A stretch of 6,736 bases of DNA, from NCBI GenBank assembly GCA_964405375.1, contig CAYONQ010000108.1, forward strand, positions 1-6,736, read 5' to 3'. Every line of letters starts with the position of its first letter. The first letter of the stretch is position 1. Of this stretch, positions 5,030 through 6,736 are shown piece by piece. A program made the translations under genes and the position numbers. The notes beneath the pieces were generated by a model, which was not told the origin of the DNA, did no database searches, and saw nothing but the letters and a program-made list of their open reading frames with translations. This stretch comes from CAYONQ01 sp964405375. GTDB lineage: Bacteria; Planctomycetota; Phycisphaerae; Sedimentisphaerales; Anaerobacaceae.

Positions 5030-6643
5030 TTAAAATCCTTCAGAATAGGTATTTTGCAAGGGTTTAATCACAATAGGGCTTTTGATGCCGCTCGGCAGCA
5101 TCTTATCTTCTTCCGGCGTAATACTGATGACACCGACATCGCCGGGTTCAGTTGTTTCTGAGCCGCCGTCGCCGAGGGTTGCACCGATATTTGTTACATA
5201 ACCGGAACTCCACTGACTGGTATCGCACATAGAGATTATGGTGCCGTAGATTTGTGCGTTGCCGCGCACATCGACAATGCCTCCGATAATGGCGCCGGTG
5301 AGTATATTGTTATCGCTCTGTTCAGGGTTGGTGTTGCCGAGGTTCACGTTAAAGTGCGGCGCCAGGATAGTGGCTTGCTCTATTCCGGATGTATTTTCGA
5401 AGGTCGCTTCACCTGTAAAGTATAGACAATTATGCTTAAATTTGAACTGTTGAGGCACATCGGTTACGATAGTTCCATTAAAAGAGCAGTTCTCGAATCG
5501 AGCGTTGTTATAGTGATAACCACTTTTTTGGCAGTCGATATATAGTATTCCGTCAAAGGTACAATTTTTAAACAATGCGTTGCGGTCGTCGGGAAGATAA
5601 GCGTCAGTAAATGTTTGGTCCTCGTAAACGTGACGGTCAAGCCGCCTGCTCGAACTTGACTTCCGCTGAGTGTAGTCACCCGCTGCATGGGGGAAGTACT
5701 CTGTCTGCATCGTGCCGGCGGCGGCAATGGTATTGGCTGTACAGATGGTTTTGTATGCGTCGGTGTCGTAATCGGCTATATCCATACCCGGCATTTGGGT
5801 ATCATCCGGCTGGTCGTAATTGATGCCCTCGTGGTAGGCCTGAACTTCATCATTGTCGCTATATATGCGGTTGCCATCTTCATCGAACATCGGGTCGCCG
5901 TTTTCGTCGAGGGTTTCGAGATGATAGCCGGCGTAATCAGGGTCGTCGGGGTCGAAATATTTTTTCTCGATAACGGTATTAATAGTGCCTAAGACGGCTG
6001 AGTCGCTTGTCATATTAAACGGTGATATCTCGGGTCGGTTCCAGGAACTAAAGATGTCGCCGTGAATGGTGGAATCGCCGGTGAGCCACATACGTCCTCT
6101 GCTGGCAATTGCGTAATTCAGGACTTCGCTGTCTTTCGTGATGGTCAGACTTATGGCTGTCCGCCTTGTTATCTGGCCGTCGGTTCCCGTTCCCTCGAGC
6201 TTGATGGTGTTGGGGTCGGCGTCATATCGGTAAAAGCTTATTGCAAACTCTGCGGCGATGCTGCCGAAATTAATGGATGGGGTTGTAATCCGGTCGCCGC
6301 TGTCGATCGAATCGGTAAAGCGGGTAGGGGCGGGTACTATTTTTCCGCCGAGTGCGGTATTCTGGAGATGCTGACAGAGGTCTGTCCAGACATCGTCGGC
6401 CTCGTCATCGGTTACGTAATTGGTGGCGGTTTCGTCGAGAGTGACTGTGGCGGTGATGTATTTTCCGCAATCAAGGGCGGAGAGGGCTGCGTTCAATGTG
6501 GAATTTACTTTGTGCTGGTTGTTAGCGAGCTGGACGTTGGTGTTGGACATAGAGGCCAGCGAGACGGCCAGCGCTGAGAATATGCACAGGAAAATCATAC
6601 AGACTATAAGAATGACACCTTTTTGCGTTCTGTAGCGGTTCAT
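5030..6643 (-). CDS. PilX/GspK-like minor pilin-type protein with beta-helix-like C-terminal half
   Basis: 537 residues. Seen: a class III-like leader RTQKG (5-9) followed by a hydrophobic helix VILIVCMIFLCIFSALAVSLA (10-30) running into a polar helix (SMSNTNVQLANNQHKVNSTLNAALSALD). Known: this is the N-terminus of PilX-type minor pilins, cleaved after the Gly by a prepilin peptidase; like PilX and GspK it lacks the Glu at mature position 5 (here V14). Residues about 245-265 form an acidic DENGD/DEDGN stretch that may bind calcium. Residues about 355-470 contain recurring short strands (LFKNCTFDG, ARFENCSFNG, ATFENTSG, GGIVDVRGNAQIYGTI) typical of right-handed parallel beta-helices. It probably sits at the cell envelope, perhaps at a pilus or pseudopilus tip. 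The repeat-protein gene follows after 62 bases. A ten-G run replaces the usual ribosome site. N-terminal call firm; overall role unknown. Confidence 0.85.
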   Translation of the reverse strand: MNRYRTQKGVILIVCMIFLCIFSALAVSLASMSNTNVQLANNQHKVNSTLNAALSALDCGKYITATVTLDETATNYVTDDEADDVWTDLCQHLQNTALGGKIVPAPTRFTDSIDSGDRITTPSINFGSIAAEFAISFYRYDADPNTIKLEGTGTDGQITRRTAISLTITKDSEVLNYAIASRGRMWLTGDSTIHGDIFSSWNRPEISPFNMTSDSAVLGTINTVIEKKYFDPDDPDYAGYHLETLDENGDPMFDEDGNRIYSDNDEVQAYHEGINYDQPDDTQMPGMDIADYDTDAYKTICTANTIAAAGTMQTEYFPHAAGDYTQRKSSSSRRLDRHVYEDQTFTDAYLPDDRNALFKNCTFDGILYIDCQKSGYHYNNARFENCSFNGTIVTDVPQQFKFKHNCLYFTGEATFENTSGIEQATILAPHFNVNLGNTNPEQSDNNILTGAIIGGIVDVRGNAQIYGTIISMCDTSQWSSGYVTNIGATLGDGGSETTEPGDVGVISITPEEDKMLPSGIKSPIVIKPLQNTYSEGF

Positions 6644-6648
6644 TTATG

Positions 6649-6658
6649 CCCCCCCCCC
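6649..6658 (-). promoter_or_regulatory. Poly-G tract (10) at the ribosome-binding position
   Basis: On the minus strand ten consecutive G bases end 5 bases (CATAA) before the ATG of the pilin-like gene. The tract is in the Shine-Dalgarno window and there is no other purine-rich site nearby. Either the G run itself pairs weakly with 16S rRNA or it is a slippage-prone spacer. The remaining 78 bases to the window edge are AT-rich, with no clear promoter. Confidence 0.6.
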
Positions 6659-6736
6659 AAGGAAGCTCTAATTAAAATATATGTTTCCGTTCACAGTATT
6701 TTAGATAATTGAAGTAAAAGTTTGTTTTTGTCCGAT

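Noticed and set aside
6659..6736. TATATT box upstream of the pilin-like gene
   Set aside because: No acceptable -35 hexamer occurs at 16-18 bases; the promoter probably lies elsewhere or outside the window.
4607..6736. Shared 11-mer TTTTGTCCGAT at 4607-4617 and at the very end of the window (6726-6736)
   Set aside because: A T-rich 11-mer shared once within 6.7 kb is expected by chance, and the second copy is cut by the window edge so it cannot be extended.

Overview
The window is bacterial DNA with six protein genes on both strands. Prepilin-like (PilX-type) secreted proteins, DPNEP-rich sequence, a Firmicutes-like sua5-ywlE-rpiB block and a moderate G+C content read by eye are compatible with Planctomycetota, perhaps a Phycisphaerae-like lineage. 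That placement is inference only; there is no rRNA or other strong phylogenetic marker here.

Left part (1-1780, minus strand): a restriction-modification operon. A promoter with a perfect TATAAT box lies just upstream of a DNA methyltransferase gene (probably N4-cytosine type). Ten bases after it comes an MvaI/BcnI-family restriction endonuclease gene that runs off the left edge of the window. The methyltransferase has an extra N-terminal part resembling a B3-like DNA-binding pseudobarrel, and a short inverted repeat overlaps the -10 box.

Middle-left (1780-2640): about 600 bases without a convincing gene, crowded with perfect small palindromes and one probable minus-strand terminator. It is followed by a minus-strand gene for a single-domain PilZ protein (c-di-GMP receptor type).

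Middle-right (2640-4610, plus strand): an AT-rich divergent spacer, then a two-gene operon. The first gene is a fusion of a Sua5/YrdC threonylcarbamoyl-AMP synthase domain with a low-molecular-weight phosphatase of the YwlE (arginine phosphatase-like) type. The second is rpiB, overlapping the first by ATGA. The gene order matches the Bacillus sua5-ywlE-rpiB neighbourhood, but here the first two are one polypeptide. A probable terminator follows.

Right part (4677-6736, minus strand): a likely operon encoding a large PilX/GspK-like minor pilin-type protein with a class III-like leader and a beta-helix-like C-terminal half, then a 96-residue secreted protein made of three exact-period 21-residue repeats containing EDPN(E/K)PEPE. 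A run of ten G bases occupies the ribosome-binding-site position of the pilin-like gene, which makes length-dependent translation switching possible.

No tRNA, rRNA, CRISPR array, insertion sequence or integrase was seen.
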